A stretch of 64,000 nt of DNA from assembly GCA_965242855.1 (NCBI GenBank), contig OZ251509.1:558001-622000 (forward strand). Direction: 5' to 3'. The notes under the pieces were generated by a model. It was not told the origin of the DNA. It was given only the letters and a program-made list of their open reading frames with translations, and did no database searches. Shown piece after piece: positions 1-9,532 of this stretch. The DNA is from WTGU01 sp965242855 (GTDB lineage: Bacteria > Pseudomonadota > Alphaproteobacteria > UBA828). Each line of letters begins with the position of its first letter. The first letter of the stretch is position 1. The translations under genes were made by a program, and so were the position numbers.

Positions 1-2298
1 GGCCCTGGCGCCGGTCACGCTCGCGCCCGCGCCGACGCTGACGCTGATGGCGCCGTTGTTGGCGTTGGGCGTCGCGTAGTAGGCGCGGATGCCGTCGCCG
101 CGCGAGTCGATGGAGCCGCCGGTCATGTCGATGGCGATGTCGCCGACGTTGTAGCGGTTCAGCAGCGCCCGCACCGCCGTCTTGTAGGCGTTGGAGAACG
201 CCGCGCCCGTGTCGTCCAGCGCGGCGGTCAGCCCGTCGCTGTCGCCGGTGGACAGCGCCGCCAGCACCGCCTTCTCCTTGTCCGAGAGGTTCTGCGCCAG
301 CACGTTGCGCAGCAGGGTTCTGCGCGCGGCGTTGTCCACGCGCAGATAGGTCACGATCTGGGCGTCGGTCAGGTCGGCCGCGCTCGTGGTGGCGGTGGTG
401 CCGATGGCGGTGAGGATCGACGGCGCAACCTCGAAATCCTCGCTCTCCAGCACCGCCCGGAACTGCTTGACGTAGGCGTTGTTGCTGGCGGTGGCGCCGG
501 TCGGCACGGCCGCCTGCTGCGCCGCCGCGTTCGCGAACGCGCCCGGGTCGTCGCCCTCCGCCACCTCCACCGCCAAAGCGGACCAGGACATGACCTGGGC
601 CTCGATGCCCGCCGGCCCGCCCCAGGCGCCGCCGCTGGCCTTGCCGGCCTCCGCATCCCGGGCATAGATGAACGCCACGGCCTCGTTCGGCGCAGTGTAG
701 AGGTCGTCGCCCTCCCGGGCGGTCTGGGCCGTGGTCCCGGCCGCGAACGTGCCCGTCCAGGCGACGTCGATCAGGGGCTGGGCCGTCTCTGCCCGCGGCG
801 CCACCGTCTGGGCGGTGGCGTGCTTGAGGATCGCGACAGCGACCCCCGAACGGCCCAGAATCCCGCCGCCCTGGGTGATCTCCACCTGGCTGTCGTCCGC
901 CGCCGCAGAACTCAGTATGGCAAAGACGCCGGCGGCTTTGTGGGAGATGGCCGTGGCGCCGTCGGCGATGGTCACGTCGACGTCGCCATCGCCGCGCCCG
1001 GTGAGGCGGATGGCGGGCGAGCCCGAGTCGGGACCGGCCTGCACCGTCCCACCCGTCACGTCGATGTCGATGTCGCCAGCCAGATTATCGCCGCCGCGCA
1101 CGAAAATGCCGCTCCGCGTCCTGGACAGCGCGACGCCGCCGCTGTGGGTGATGGAAATGTCGCCGGCGCCCAGCCTCTCGACACGGATGGCATGATCGCC
1201 CGCCGTGATGCCGGCGCCGTTGTCGATGGTGACGGCGCCGGTATAGGCGGCCTGGTCCTGGACGTAGATGCCGTGAAATCTCCCCGTCGTAGCGGGCGTG
1301 ATCGAGCCGCCGGTGGTGGTGATGGAGATGTCGCCCGCCGTGGCCGAGGTTCCCGTCTTGTGGACGTGGATGCCGTGACTCCCCGACGACGTGATGGTGG
1401 GGCCGCTCTGGGTCGGGGCGCTCGCGGCCGTGCCCTGGATCGTGACAGTACCCGTGCCCTGGCTCTCCATGTAGATGCCCTGCGCCGGCGTCGTGATCGT
1501 GCCGCCGGTCGCTGTAAGGGTCATGGCGCCATTTTTTTGGGCTCGCATCCGGATACCCTGCTGGTTCGCGTTCGTCACCGTGATGCCGCCGCTGCTGGTG
1601 ACCATCAGGGTGCCCGCACCGTCCGTCACCGCCTGGATGCCATGGTTCAACGAGTCGATGGTGCCGCTGTGCGTGACCGTCGTGGTCGCGGCGCCGTCAT
1701 GCTGGACGTCGATGCCCTCATAGGAGGCGTAGATCGTGCCGGCGTTCGTGATCGTGGCGGCGCCGCCGCTGCCGCTGCTTCGGACATAGATGCCGTGCGC
1801 GCGCATTCGGGAGCTGGTCGAGGTTCCGATGGTCACCTGGCTCCTCACGTCCACTGTGGCCGTGCCGCTGCCGTGCTGACGTATCCGGATGCCGGGGCTT
1901 TCGTTGCCGCTGCCCGTGTCGTCCACGATGCTGACGGCGTCCGATGTGCCGACGTAGATGGCATAGTTGCCGGTCTGGGAGTTGTCGCTGGCCAAAAGAT
2001 TGATGCCCGCATAGATGGTGGCCCCCGTGATCACGGTCGCCGTCCCGCCTGCGCCGGTGCCGCCCGGGACGCGGACGGTGACGTTGGCGTTGCTCTGTAT
2101 TGTGGAGCGGATTGAGACGGGGTACGTCGCGGCGGAGCAGGTGACATCGCTGTTGGACGCTGTGGTTGCCCCCAAGCAGAACTGCGCCCGCGCCTCCCCC
2201 GGCGCCAGCAGCAGCGCCGCCGCCGCGAGCAGGGAGGCGGCCAGCGCGCCGGAAACGAACGCTCCCGCGCCCGCCGCTTTCGGAAGACGGGCCTTCAT
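1..2298 (-). CDS. Autotransporter-like secreted repeat protein (3' end outside window)
   Basis: An open frame of 766 codons with no stop runs off the left edge, so the C-terminus is missing. It starts at ATG 2298-2296 with a clear Sec signal peptide: basic start MKARLPK, an alanine/leucine core, and a likely cut after GEARA before QFC. The mature part is rich in Gly, Thr, Ser, Ala, Asp and Asn, with recurring short motifs such as GIYV, GTIT, GIRI and ITHSGG. This pattern is typical of right-handed beta-helix passenger domains of type V secretion autotransporters and adhesins. The beta-barrel that would prove this lies outside the window. A long homopolymer tract lies 15 nt upstream of the start codon and may control expression. 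The exact function is unknown. Confidence 0.72.
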   Translation of the reverse strand, partial: MKARLPKAAGAGAFVSGALAASLLAAAALLLAPGEARAQFCLGATTASNSDVTCSAATYPVSIRSTIQSNANVTVRVPGGTGAGGTATVITGATIYAGINLLASDNSQTGNYAIYVGTSDAVSIVDDTGSGNESPGIRIRQHGSGTATVDVRSQVTIGTSTSSRMRAHGIYVRSSGSGGAATITNAGTIYASYEGIDVQHDGAATTTVTHSGTIDSLNHGIQAVTDGAGTLMVTSSGGITVTNANQQGIRMRAQKNGAMTLTATGGTITTPAQGIYMESQGTGTVTIQGTAASAPTQSGPTITSSGSHGIHVHKTGTSATAGDISITTTGGSITPATTGRFHGIYVQDQAAYTGAVTIDNGAGITAGDHAIRVERLGAGDISITHSGGVALSRTRSGIFVRGGDNLAGDIDIDVTGGTVQAGPDSGSPAIRLTGRGDGDVDVTIADGATAISHKAAGVFAILSSAAADDSQVEITQGGGILGRSGVAVAILKHATAQTVAPRAETAQPLIDVAWTGTFAAGTTAQTAREGDDLYTAPNEAVAFIYARDAEAGKASGGAWGGPAGIEAQVMSWSALAVEVAEGDDPGAFANAAAQQAAVPTGATASNNAYVKQFRAVLESEDFEVAPSILTAIGTTATTSAADLTDAQIVTYLRVDNAARRTLLRNVLAQNLSDKEKAVLAALSTGDSDGLTAALDDTGAAFSNAYKTAVRALLNRYNVGDIAIDMTGGSIDSRGDGIRAYYATPNANNGAISVSVGAGASVTGARA

Positions 2299-2313
2299 GC
2301 CGGCAACCCATGC

Positions 2314-2335
2314 GGGGGGGGGGGGGGGGGGGGGG
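2314..2335. repeat. 22-nt homopolymeric G tract (poly-C on the coding strand) in the autotransporter leader
   Basis: Twenty-two consecutive G residues on the plus strand, read as poly-C on the strand of the surface-protein gene, end 15 nt before its ATG. Tracts of this type slip during replication and switch surface genes on and off in several bacteria. An upstream ATG at 2410-2408 opens a frame that crosses the tract and is currently out of frame with the main start. A one-base contraction would fuse the two. A sequencing or assembly artefact cannot be excluded. Confidence 0.85.
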
Positions 2336-2518
2336 AGAAAAAACGCCTGCCGTCAGAGCTCCCAACCATCCTCGGAACCTCCCTCGAAAAACCCGTCCGA
2401 CCCGAACCATCCACGCCGCCGCGCGACACTATCCCCGATTACCGCATAACCGACTTCGCACGCAAGCTTCGCGAATGTCGTGCGCGGTGGCGGCCGGACC
2501 ACGGAAGGAGGGACCGCC

Positions 2519-3922
2519 CTAGATGTGGAGCGGCCGGCCGGCCAGGGCGAGCGCCGCCTCCTTGACGGCTTCGTTGAGCGACGGGTGGGCGTGGCAGGTG
2601 CGGGCGATGTCTTCCGCCGCCCCGCCGAACTCCATGACCGCCACCGCCTCGGCGATGAGGGCGCCGGCGTCGCGGCCTATGATGTGGACGCCGAGCACCC
2701 TGTCCGTCCCGGCGTCGGCCAGGACCTTGACGAAGCCGTCGGTGGCGGACATGGCGCGGGCCCGACCGTTGGCGGCGAACGGGAAGCGCCCGGCCGCGTA
2801 GTCGATGCCGGCCTCCTTCAGCTCTTCTTCCGTCCTGCCGACGGCGGCCACTTCGGGCGCGGTATAGACCACGCCGGGAATCGCGTCGTAGTTCACATGG
2901 CCGCCGCCGCCCGCGATGCCCTCGGCGACGGCCGCGCCTTCCTCCTCGGCCTTGTGCGCGAGCATGGGGCCCCGGATCGCGTCGCCGATGGCGTAGATGC
3001 CGCCGACGCCGGTTCGGAAGCCCTCGTCCACCGTGATCCGGCCCCGGTCGTCGCGCGCGATTCCGGCCTCCTCCAGCCCGAGCCCCGCGGTGTTCGGCCG
3101 GCGGCCGACCGCGACCAGCACCACATCCGCATCGAAGACCTCCGCCTCACCGCCGCCGACCGGCTCCAAGGCCAGCCGCACGCCATCGTCGGTCCGCGCC
3201 GCGCCGGTGACCTTCGTCGAGAGCCGGAAGGCGATCTTCTGGCGGCGCAGCAGGCGCTGGCACTGCTTGGCGACCTCGCCGTCCATGCCCGGCAGGATGC
3301 GGTCGAGAAACTCGATCACCGTGACCTTGGCGCCGAGCCGGCTCCAGACCGAGCCCAATTCGAGCCCGATGTAACCGGCGCCGATCACCGCCAGGCGTCG
3401 CGGCACCCGCTCCAGGGCGAGAGCGCCGGTCGAGCTCACGATCCGCTCCTCGTCGACCGCGACTCCCGCGAGCGGCTGGGGCACGCTGCCGGTCGCGATC
3501 ACGATCGATTTCGCGGCGACGCGGCGCCGCTCCTCGCCGTCGATTTCGACCGCCCCCGGCGCGACGATGCGGCCCGCCCCCCGGAGATGGGCGACGCCGT
3601 TCTTCCGAAACAGGCCGGCGACGCCCTTGGTGAGCGCCTCCACGACGCCGTCCTTGTGGGCCATCATCGCGGCGAGGTCGAGGCGGACGCCGGAGACTTC
3701 GATGCCGTGCCGGCCGAGCGCCTTGGCGGCGTGCGCGTATTCCTCCGAAGTATGGAGCAGCGCCTTCGACGGGATGCACCCGACGTTGAGGCAGGTGCCG
3801 CCGAGGGTCGGCCCCCGCTCGACGCAGGCGGTCTTCAGGCCGAGTTGGGCGGCGCGGATGGCGGCGACGTAACCGCCGGGCCCCGCCCCGATGACGACGA
3901 CGTCGAAGGCGTTTTCGCTCAT
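2519..3922 (-). CDS. lpdA: Dihydrolipoyl dehydrogenase
   Basis: 467 aa flavoprotein that reoxidises the dihydrolipoamide of 2-oxoacid dehydrogenase or glycine cleavage complexes using NAD+. The N-terminal FAD-binding GAGPGG motif (about residues 12-17) is followed by the redox-active disulfide in GGTCLNVGCIPSK (C44/C49). A second NAD-binding motif GAGYIGLELG lies mid-protein, then the second FAD motif YAIGD, and the C-terminal active-site CHAHPSLNE supplies the His-Glu pair. The start at ATG 3922 places the FAD motif at the usual distance from the N-terminus. No E1 or E2 gene lies beside it, so its partner complex is unknown. The 295-bp gap to the next, divergent gene shows no other feature I can support. 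Confidence 0.93.
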   Translation of the reverse strand: MSENAFDVVVIGAGPGGYVAAIRAAQLGLKTACVERGPTLGGTCLNVGCIPSKALLHTSEEYAHAAKALGRHGIEVSGVRLDLAAMMAHKDGVVEALTKGVAGLFRKNGVAHLRGAGRIVAPGAVEIDGEERRRVAAKSIVIATGSVPQPLAGVAVDEERIVSSTGALALERVPRRLAVIGAGYIGLELGSVWSRLGAKVTVIEFLDRILPGMDGEVAKQCQRLLRRQKIAFRLSTKVTGAARTDDGVRLALEPVGGGEAEVFDADVVLVAVGRRPNTAGLGLEEAGIARDDRGRITVDEGFRTGVGGIYAIGDAIRGPMLAHKAEEEGAAVAEGIAGGGGHVNYDAIPGVVYTAPEVAAVGRTEEELKEAGIDYAAGRFPFAANGRARAMSATDGFVKVLADAGTDRVLGVHIIGRDAGALIAEAVAVMEFGGAAEDIARTCHAHPSLNEAVKEAALALAGRPLHI

Positions 3923-4217
3923 GCGCGCTCCCCGGGGGCGAGCCCTCGTACTGCGCCGCGGGGCCCCGCATCGGATAACCCTTGTCCGACAGCGCCTTGC
4001 CCGATGGCGGAGACTCTCCGATATGCGCCCAGTGTACCCCGGATCCGCCGGTTCGCGAAACGCGCGCGGCGGGGCTTGGAAGGCCCGCGCGGTCAGGGCG
4101 CGCATTCCCCGCCGGCTTTTCGTGCATCCGGCGCGCCGATGCCGATACACTCTCCGGGAGCCGTAGCCCGTTCCCCGGTTGCGAAGCGAATATCGCAGGC
4201 CGCGCGCGGAGGGCCTC

Positions 4218-5405
4218 GTGTACAAGGGCATGTACGCCTATCCCTGGGATCTGGTGGACGAGGGGGCCGGGACGGTCCTCCGCCGGATGCGCGATTGCGG
4301 CATCAACACGATCGTCCTGGCGGCGAGCTACCACGCCGGCAAATTCCTGCGCCCGCACGCCCCGGCGCGGCGCGTGTACTTCCCCGAGGACGGGACGGTC
4401 TACGTCCGGCCGCGGCCGGAGCGCTACGGCGCCATCCGGCCGATCCGGAGCCGGCTGGCCGCCGAACGCGACGTCTTCGCCGAATTGCCGGCGGAAGCGC
4501 CCGGCATGAAGCGCGTCGCCTGGACGGTCTGCCTGCACAACACGCCGCTCGGGATGCGCCATCCGGAATTCACCGCGCGGAACTGCTACGGGGATTCGTA
4601 TCCCTACAGCCTCTGCCCGGCTTATGCGGAAGTCCGCCGCTTCGTGGTCGCGCTCTGCGCCGACATGGCCGAGCGCTACGCGCTGGACGGGCTGGTCCTG
4701 GAGACGCCCGGTTTCCTGCCGTTCGACCACGGCTTCCACCACGAGTTCTTCCTGCTGCCGATGAATCGCTGGGCCGCCTGGCTCCTCGGCCTCTGCTTCT
4801 CGGAAGGCACCGTCGCCGCCGCGGAAGACGCCGGGATCGACGCCGGGCGCCTGCGTCTGCGGGCCCGTGCGCTGCTCGATTCGTTCTTCGCCCGGCCGGA
4901 GCCCGTTCCCGACCACGTGGCCGCGGAATGGTGGATCGCCGAGCTCGTCGCGGACCCGGAATGGGCGGCGTTCCTGAACTGGCGGTGCCGGCTCGTCGCC
5001 GCCCTGGTGGCCGAGGTCCGCGCGGCGCTGCCCGAGGAAACCGCCCTCGCGGTGATCCCGACCGTGCAGCGGCCGACCGCCGCCGCCTGGTCCGAGGGGA
5101 GCGATCTCCGGCTGCTCGCCGAGGCGGCGGACGCGCTGGAGGTTCCGGTCTATGAACCGAGCGCGGCGGCGGCGGCCCTCGACGCCCGCGACGTGCGCCG
5201 CCGCGCCGGCGAAGGCGCGCGGATCAACTACATCCTCCGGCCGGCCTGGCCCGACCTCGCGAACGGCGCGGAGACGGCCGCCGCCGCCCGGGCGCTGCGC
5301 GCGAGCGGGCTTTCGGGAATCGCGTTCTACAACTACGGGCATGTGGCGCTGGCGGCGCTCGACCGGGTGCGCGAGGCGCTCGCCGCGCTGGAGGAGGCGC
5401 CGTGA
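4218..5405 (+). CDS. Putative TIM-barrel, glycosidase-like protein
   Basis: 395 aa with the start set at GTG 4218, because a GGAGGG ribosome-binding site lies 4 nt upstream; a TTG at 4179 is possible but lacks one. The protein begins YKGMYAYPWD and has alternating beta-strand-like and helical segments (INTIVLAASYH, KRVAWTVCLHN, LDGLVLETPGF, NYILRPAWPD) resembling a TIM barrel of the glycoside-hydrolase type. There is no signal peptide, suggesting a cytoplasmic location. Its stop overlaps the GTG of the following SDR gene (GTGA), so both are probably translated together, perhaps in catabolism of a sugar-like compound. No family could be assigned with certainty. Confidence 0.6.
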   Translation: MYKGMYAYPWDLVDEGAGTVLRRMRDCGINTIVLAASYHAGKFLRPHAPARRVYFPEDGTVYVRPRPERYGAIRPIRSRLAAERDVFAELPAEAPGMKRVAWTVCLHNTPLGMRHPEFTARNCYGDSYPYSLCPAYAEVRRFVVALCADMAERYALDGLVLETPGFLPFDHGFHHEFFLLPMNRWAAWLLGLCFSEGTVAAAEDAGIDAGRLRLRARALLDSFFARPEPVPDHVAAEWWIAELVADPEWAAFLNWRCRLVAALVAEVRAALPEETALAVIPTVQRPTAAAWSEGSDLRLLAEAADALEVPVYEPSAAAAALDARDVRRRAGEGARINYILRPAWPDLANGAETAAAARALRASGLSGIAFYNYGHVALAALDRVREALAALEEAP

Positions 5406-6196
5406 CGCGCTACGAAGGGAAGGCCGCGCTGGTCACCGGCGGGGGCGGCGGAATCGGCGGCGCCATCGCCCGCCGGCTGGCGGAGGAAGGCGCCGCCGTC
5501 GGCGTGCTGGACCGGCGCGGGGAGGCGGCGGCGCAAACGGCGGCCGCGATCCAGGCCGCCGGCGGGCGGGCGCTGGCGCTCACCGCCGAGATCGCCGATC
5601 CCGCCTCCGTCGAGGCCGCCCTCGCCGCCATGGCGGGCGCGCTCGGCTCCCCCGACGTGCTGGTCAACAACGCCGCCTTCGCCATCAAGGGGGATCTCGA
5701 AAACACCGCCCTCGCCGACTGGCGGGCGGAGATCGAGATCGATCTCGACGGCCAGTTCGTCTGCGCCAAGGCCGTGCTGCCGGGGATGGTCGCGCGCGGA
5801 CGCGGCGCGATCGTCAACATCGGCTCGGTCAACGGCCTGATGGCGCTCGGCAACCCGGCCTACAGCGCGGCCAAGGCGGGGCTTCTCGCTTTCACCCGGT
5901 CGCTGGCGGTCGAATACGGGCCGAAGGGCGTGCGCGCCAACATGGTCTCGCCCGGCACGGTCGAGACCGACATCGAGACCTGGCGCATCCGGCGGCGGAA
6001 GAACCCGAAAATCTTCGCGCAACTCGCCCGCTGGTATCCCGTGGGCCGGGTCGGCCGGCCCGAGGACGTCGCCGCGGCGGTCGCCTTCGTCGCCGCCGAC
6101 GAGGCGGGCTTCGTCAACGGCGCCAACCTCGTGGTCGACGGCGGCCTGACCGCCGGCCTGCCGCTGATGATCGAGGAGTTGGTGCTGGAGGAGTAG
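5402..6196 (+). CDS. SDR family NAD(P)-dependent oxidoreductase
   Basis: 264 aa classical short-chain dehydrogenase. The cofactor motif TGGGGGIGG lies near residues 13-21, NNA at about residue 90, the catalytic serine in NIGSVNG and the catalytic Tyr-Lys pair in YSAAK, followed by the PGTVETD loop and the C-terminal VVDGGLTAG found in FabG-like members. It starts at GTG 5402, overlapping the stop of the TIM-barrel gene, so the two are co-expressed. The substrate cannot be told from sequence; a sugar or polyol alcohol is plausible given the neighbour. Confidence 0.9.
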   Translation: MTRYEGKAALVTGGGGGIGGAIARRLAEEGAAVGVLDRRGEAAAQTAAAIQAAGGRALALTAEIADPASVEAALAAMAGALGSPDVLVNNAAFAIKGDLENTALADWRAEIEIDLDGQFVCAKAVLPGMVARGRGAIVNIGSVNGLMALGNPAYSAAKAGLLAFTRSLAVEYGPKGVRANMVSPGTVETDIETWRIRRRKNPKIFAQLARWYPVGRVGRPEDVAAAVAFVAADEAGFVNGANLVVDGGLTAGLPLMIEELVLEE

Positions 6197-6245
6197 CGCG
6201 CACGGCGGGCCTGGAGGCCCGCGCGCCGAACGAGGGGAGTCCGGG

Positions 6246-6875
6246 CTACGCCGCCGCGCTAGGGCGGGCCGAGACCTCCTCGTGCCAGCGCCTGACGTTG
6301 GCGCATTCCTCCGGGATCGCCAGCTTCACGACCTTGCGCGCGAAATCGGTGGCGCAGAGCGCGGTGATGTCGGCCACGGTGAAGCGCGGGCCGGCGATGA
6401 AGGGGGCGTCGGCGAGGCGCGCGTCGATGCGCCGGAAGAAGCGCTCCAGCCGCTGCTTGCCGCGGTCCGTCAAGGCCGGGATCTGCGCCACCGGCTCGAC
6501 GAAGCCCGGCAGCCCGCGGCCCGCAAAGGCGGGGTGCGAATTGCGGAACACCTCCGAGGCGCCGGGGAAGGCTTCCGTCTCCGCCCGCCGCTCCCACATC
6601 TCGACGATCGCCCGGTCGCGCCGGTCGATGCCGAAGAGCGGCGGCTGCGGATGGCCCTCCTCGAAATAGCGGCAGATCGCCATCGCCTCGCCGATCTGCG
6701 TGCCGTCGTCGAGTTCGAGCATCGGCACGGCGCGGCCCTCGTAGCGGGCGAGATAATCGTCGGAGAGCCGCGCTCCCTCGCCGGCCTCGACGACCTCGAC
6801 CTCGATGCCCTTCTCGGCGAGATAGATCAGCACGCGGCGCGGATTGGGCGCCTGCCCCCAGCCGTAGAGCTTCAT
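6246..6875 (-). CDS. Glutathione S-transferase family protein
   Basis: 209 aa, the usual length for cytosolic GSTs. The N-terminus MKLYGWGQAPNPRRVLIYL fits the thioredoxin-fold domain, with the cis-proline region at AVPMLELDDG and the glutathione gamma-glutamyl contact at IGEAMAICRYFEE. The C-terminal helical domain contains the conserved N-capping-like FTVADIT segment. It lies 25 nt upstream of an amidase on the same strand. The substrate is unknown; conjugation or isomerisation in xenobiotic or aromatic breakdown is the usual role. Confidence 0.85.
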   Translation of the reverse strand: MKLYGWGQAPNPRRVLIYLAEKGIEVEVVEAGEGARLSDDYLARYEGRAVPMLELDDGTQIGEAMAICRYFEEGHPQPPLFGIDRRDRAIVEMWERRAETEAFPGASEVFRNSHPAFAGRGLPGFVEPVAQIPALTDRGKQRLERFFRRIDARLADAPFIAGPRFTVADITALCATDFARKVVKLAIPEECANVRRWHEEVSARPSAAA

Positions 6876-6900
6876 CCGTCTCTCCCGTCGTCCGCCGCGA

Positions 6901-8334
6901 TCAACCGCCGAGCGCCGGGCGTCTGTCGCGCCAGGGCCGGGTCGCGGCCTCGAAGGCGGCGGCCGCCCGGAACACGCCGTGGTCGTCGAAGGGCGGGCCG
7001 ACGATCTGCATCCCCGTCGGCACGCCGGTGGAGGCGAAGCCGGTCGGCACGCTCATCACCGGGCACTGGCTGAGCAGGTTGAAGCCGTGGGTCAGGACCC
7101 AGCCGACATAGGCCTGCAGGCGGACGCCGTTGATGCGGAAATCCGGGTCCGCGTCGTCGTGGTCGGCCTTGACCGCCGGCACCGCGAGGGTCGGGCAGAT
7201 CATGGCGTCGTAATCCTTGAGGATCGGCTGGAGCCGCTGCCACATCCAGCCGCGGAAGGCGTGGCAGCGGTAGAGGCGCGCGGCGCTGTGGCCGAGCCCC
7301 TTCTCCAGCAGCCGCACCACGTAAGGGTCCATCTCGTAGCGCCAGCGCGGCAGGAAGTCGCCGGCGATGGCGGCGAAGAGGCCCTCCCACCACGTCATCC
7401 AGCAGTCGAGCACGCCGAAGTTCCAGCCGAGATCGACTTCCTCGACCGTGCAGCCCATGTCGCGGAAGACCTGCGCCGCGCGCCGGGTGTTCGCCTGCAC
7501 CTCGGGGTCGATCTGGAGATAGCCCAGGTCCATGGTGAAGGCGATCTTCCAGCCGCTTATGCCTTCGTAAGCGGCCGGCAGCCGGACCTTGCCCGGCAGG
7601 GTGCAGAGATCCTCCGGATGCGGGCCGGACATGACGTTCTGCATCAGGGCGGCGTCGGCGACGCTGCGGACCATGGGGCCGTAGTGGAGAATCGATTCGA
7701 ACGGATGGTCCCGGTCCAGCGGGTTGCGGCCGAAGGGCGGCTTGTAGCCGAAGAGGCCGCAGGCCGACGACGGGATGCGGATGGAGCCGCCGCCGTCGGT
7801 GCCGTCGGCCAAGGTGGTCATGCCGCCGGCGACCGCCGCGCCGGCGCCGCCGGAGGAGCCGCCGGAGGTGTAGTCGAGGTTCCACGGATTGGGGGTGATC
7901 CCCCAGAGCGGGCTGTGGGTGGCGCCGGAATAGGCGAACTCCGGCGTCGTGGTGCGCATGTGCATGACGGCGCCCGCGCGCAGCAGGCGGTCCACCGTGG
8001 GCGCGCTGTAATCGGGGCGGAAATCCTCGAAGATCTTCGAACCGAAGGTCGTGATCTCGCCCTTGACGGGGTGGAAGTCCTTGATCGCGACCGGCACGCC
8101 TTCCAGGGCGCGGAGGCGGCCGTCCGTCTTCCCGTATTTCGCCTCCGCCTTCCTCGCCTGTTCGCGGGCCCGCTCGAAGAAGGTGTAGGTGACGGCGTTG
8201 AGCTTGGGGTTGAGCGCCTCGGAGCGCGCGATCAGCGCGTCCAGGAGCTCGACCGGCGAGAGCGTCCGCGCCTTGAACCGCGCGATCGCCTCGCTCGCCG
8301 TCATGTAACAGAGCGCGAGATCCGCTGCCGCCAT
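6901..8334 (-). CDS. Amidase (amidase-signature family)
   Basis: 477 aa hydrolase of the Ser-cisSer-Lys amidase-signature family. Catalytic Lys is in VAIKDF (K85), the signature TSGGSSGGAGAAVAGG supplies the cis-Ser (S160/S161), and the nucleophile is the Ser in TDGGGSIRIPSS (S184). The length matches GatA-like amidases. GatA itself is unlikely because the neighbours are catabolic and no GatB or GatC lies nearby. It sits in a minus-strand run with GST and Gfo/Idh/MocA genes, suggesting breakdown of an amide substrate. A second amidase of the same family lies at 26271-27668. Confidence 0.9.
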   Translation of the reverse strand: MAAADLALCYMTASEAIARFKARTLSPVELLDALIARSEALNPKLNAVTYTFFERAREQARKAEAKYGKTDGRLRALEGVPVAIKDFHPVKGEITTFGSKIFEDFRPDYSAPTVDRLLRAGAVMHMRTTTPEFAYSGATHSPLWGITPNPWNLDYTSGGSSGGAGAAVAGGMTTLADGTDGGGSIRIPSSACGLFGYKPPFGRNPLDRDHPFESILHYGPMVRSVADAALMQNVMSGPHPEDLCTLPGKVRLPAAYEGISGWKIAFTMDLGYLQIDPEVQANTRRAAQVFRDMGCTVEEVDLGWNFGVLDCWMTWWEGLFAAIAGDFLPRWRYEMDPYVVRLLEKGLGHSAARLYRCHAFRGWMWQRLQPILKDYDAMICPTLAVPAVKADHDDADPDFRINGVRLQAYVGWVLTHGFNLLSQCPVMSVPTGFASTGVPTGMQIVGPPFDDHGVFRAAAAFEAATRPWRDRRPALGG

Positions 8335-8362
8335 GCCTCAGGTCTCCTTCCGTGCCGTTTCC

Positions 8363-9439
8363 TCAGGCGAGGTGCACGACCTCCCGGGTCTGAATGCTCC
8401 GATCGGCGGCGATGACGATGCGCAGGCTGTTCACCGCGCTCTCCATGTGCTCGGAGAGATCGAGATCCTCGCGGATCGCCTTGAGCAGGAACGCCTGCTC
8501 CCGATCGCAGAGTTCCTGGTGGCTCGGCTCGTCGGCCATGTCGACCCATTCGTCCTCGCGGACGAAATTGTTGGCGTCGTCGATCGCACTCGAATGGCAG
8601 AGCAGCGCGTTCGTCCTGGTGTGCGAATCGATGTCGTCGGAGGCGGCGTGGGACTGTCCCTCCTGCGGCATGACGATGCTCACGCTCCCCTTCGGCCCGA
8701 CCGCGTCTTTGACGAAGAACGCGACCTCGCTCATCATCGGCCCCCAGCCGGCCTCGTACCAGCCGACGGAGCCGTCGTCGAACTCCACGTGGAGGTGGCC
8801 GTAATTCTGCCGCTTGGTGTCGTCGGAGAGCTGCGCCCCGATGCCGTGCACGCGAACCGGCCGGGCGCCCGTCATCTGGCACATGACGTCGACGTAGTGG
8901 ACGCCGCAATCGACGAGCGGCGTCAGCGATTCCATCAGGTTGCGATGCCAGTTCCAGGCGGGGCCGCGGCTCTGCTGGTTCAGGTTCATGCGCATGACGA
9001 GCGGCTTGCCGAGCGTCCGGGCGCGGGCGATGAATTCCTGCCAGGCGGGATGCACGCGCAGGATGTAACCGACGACGAGCTTCCTGCCGGCCTCCCGCGC
9101 CTTGCCGACCACGGCCCGGGCGCCTTCGACGGTCGTCGCCAGCGGCTTTTCGACGAAAACGTGGCAGCCGGCCTCGAACGCCTTGAGGCAGAACGCCTCG
9201 TGGGTGTCGGGGTAGGTGTTGACGGACACCACGTCCGGTTCGGAGCGCGACAGGGCCTCGTCGAAATTCTCGTAGCGGGGCAACGGCGCCAGTGCGGCCG
9301 GCAGGTCGTTGCGTCCGCGGATGCTCCGGCTGCACAGGCCGACGACCTCGAACCCCTCGATCTTCCGATAGGCGAGGGCGTGGCTGAGGCCCATGTTGCC
9401 GACGCCCACCACCAGGACCTTGAGCGTTCCGTTTCGCAT
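8363..9439 (-). CDS. Gfo/Idh/MocA family oxidoreductase
   Basis: 358 aa NAD(P)-dependent dehydrogenase. The N-terminal Rossmann motif GVGNMGLSHA is followed by the family hallmark EKP (VFVEKPLATT), and the C-terminal half matches the GFO/IDH/MocA alpha/beta domain (VHYVDVMCQMTG). The start is ATG 9439, immediately before KVLVVGVGNMG, the normal position. It lies 28 nt upstream of the amidase on the same strand. Members oxidise sugars, inositols or related hydroxy compounds; the specific substrate is not visible. Confidence 0.9.
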   Translation of the reverse strand: MRNGTLKVLVVGVGNMGLSHALAYRKIEGFEVVGLCSRSIRGRNDLPAALAPLPRYENFDEALSRSEPDVVSVNTYPDTHEAFCLKAFEAGCHVFVEKPLATTVEGARAVVGKAREAGRKLVVGYILRVHPAWQEFIARARTLGKPLVMRMNLNQQSRGPAWNWHRNLMESLTPLVDCGVHYVDVMCQMTGARPVRVHGIGAQLSDDTKRQNYGHLHVEFDDGSVGWYEAGWGPMMSEVAFFVKDAVGPKGSVSIVMPQEGQSHAASDDIDSHTRTNALLCHSSAIDDANNFVREDEWVDMADEPSHQELCDREQAFLLKAIREDLDLSEHMESAVNSLRIVIAADRSIQTREVVHLA

Positions 9440-9532
9440 GGCGTCGCTCCCCGTTCGGCGCCCGCTTCGCGGGCGGCGGCCGTGCGCGGCGATTGTGCCG
9501 CCGTCCCGGCGGCGGATCAAACCGCCGGCATC

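Noticed and set aside
820..2115. A 431-codon plus-strand frame with many Asp and Arg residues
   Set aside because: It mirrors the minus-strand autotransporter gene, which has a signal peptide and coherent repeat structure; the plus frame resembles no protein.
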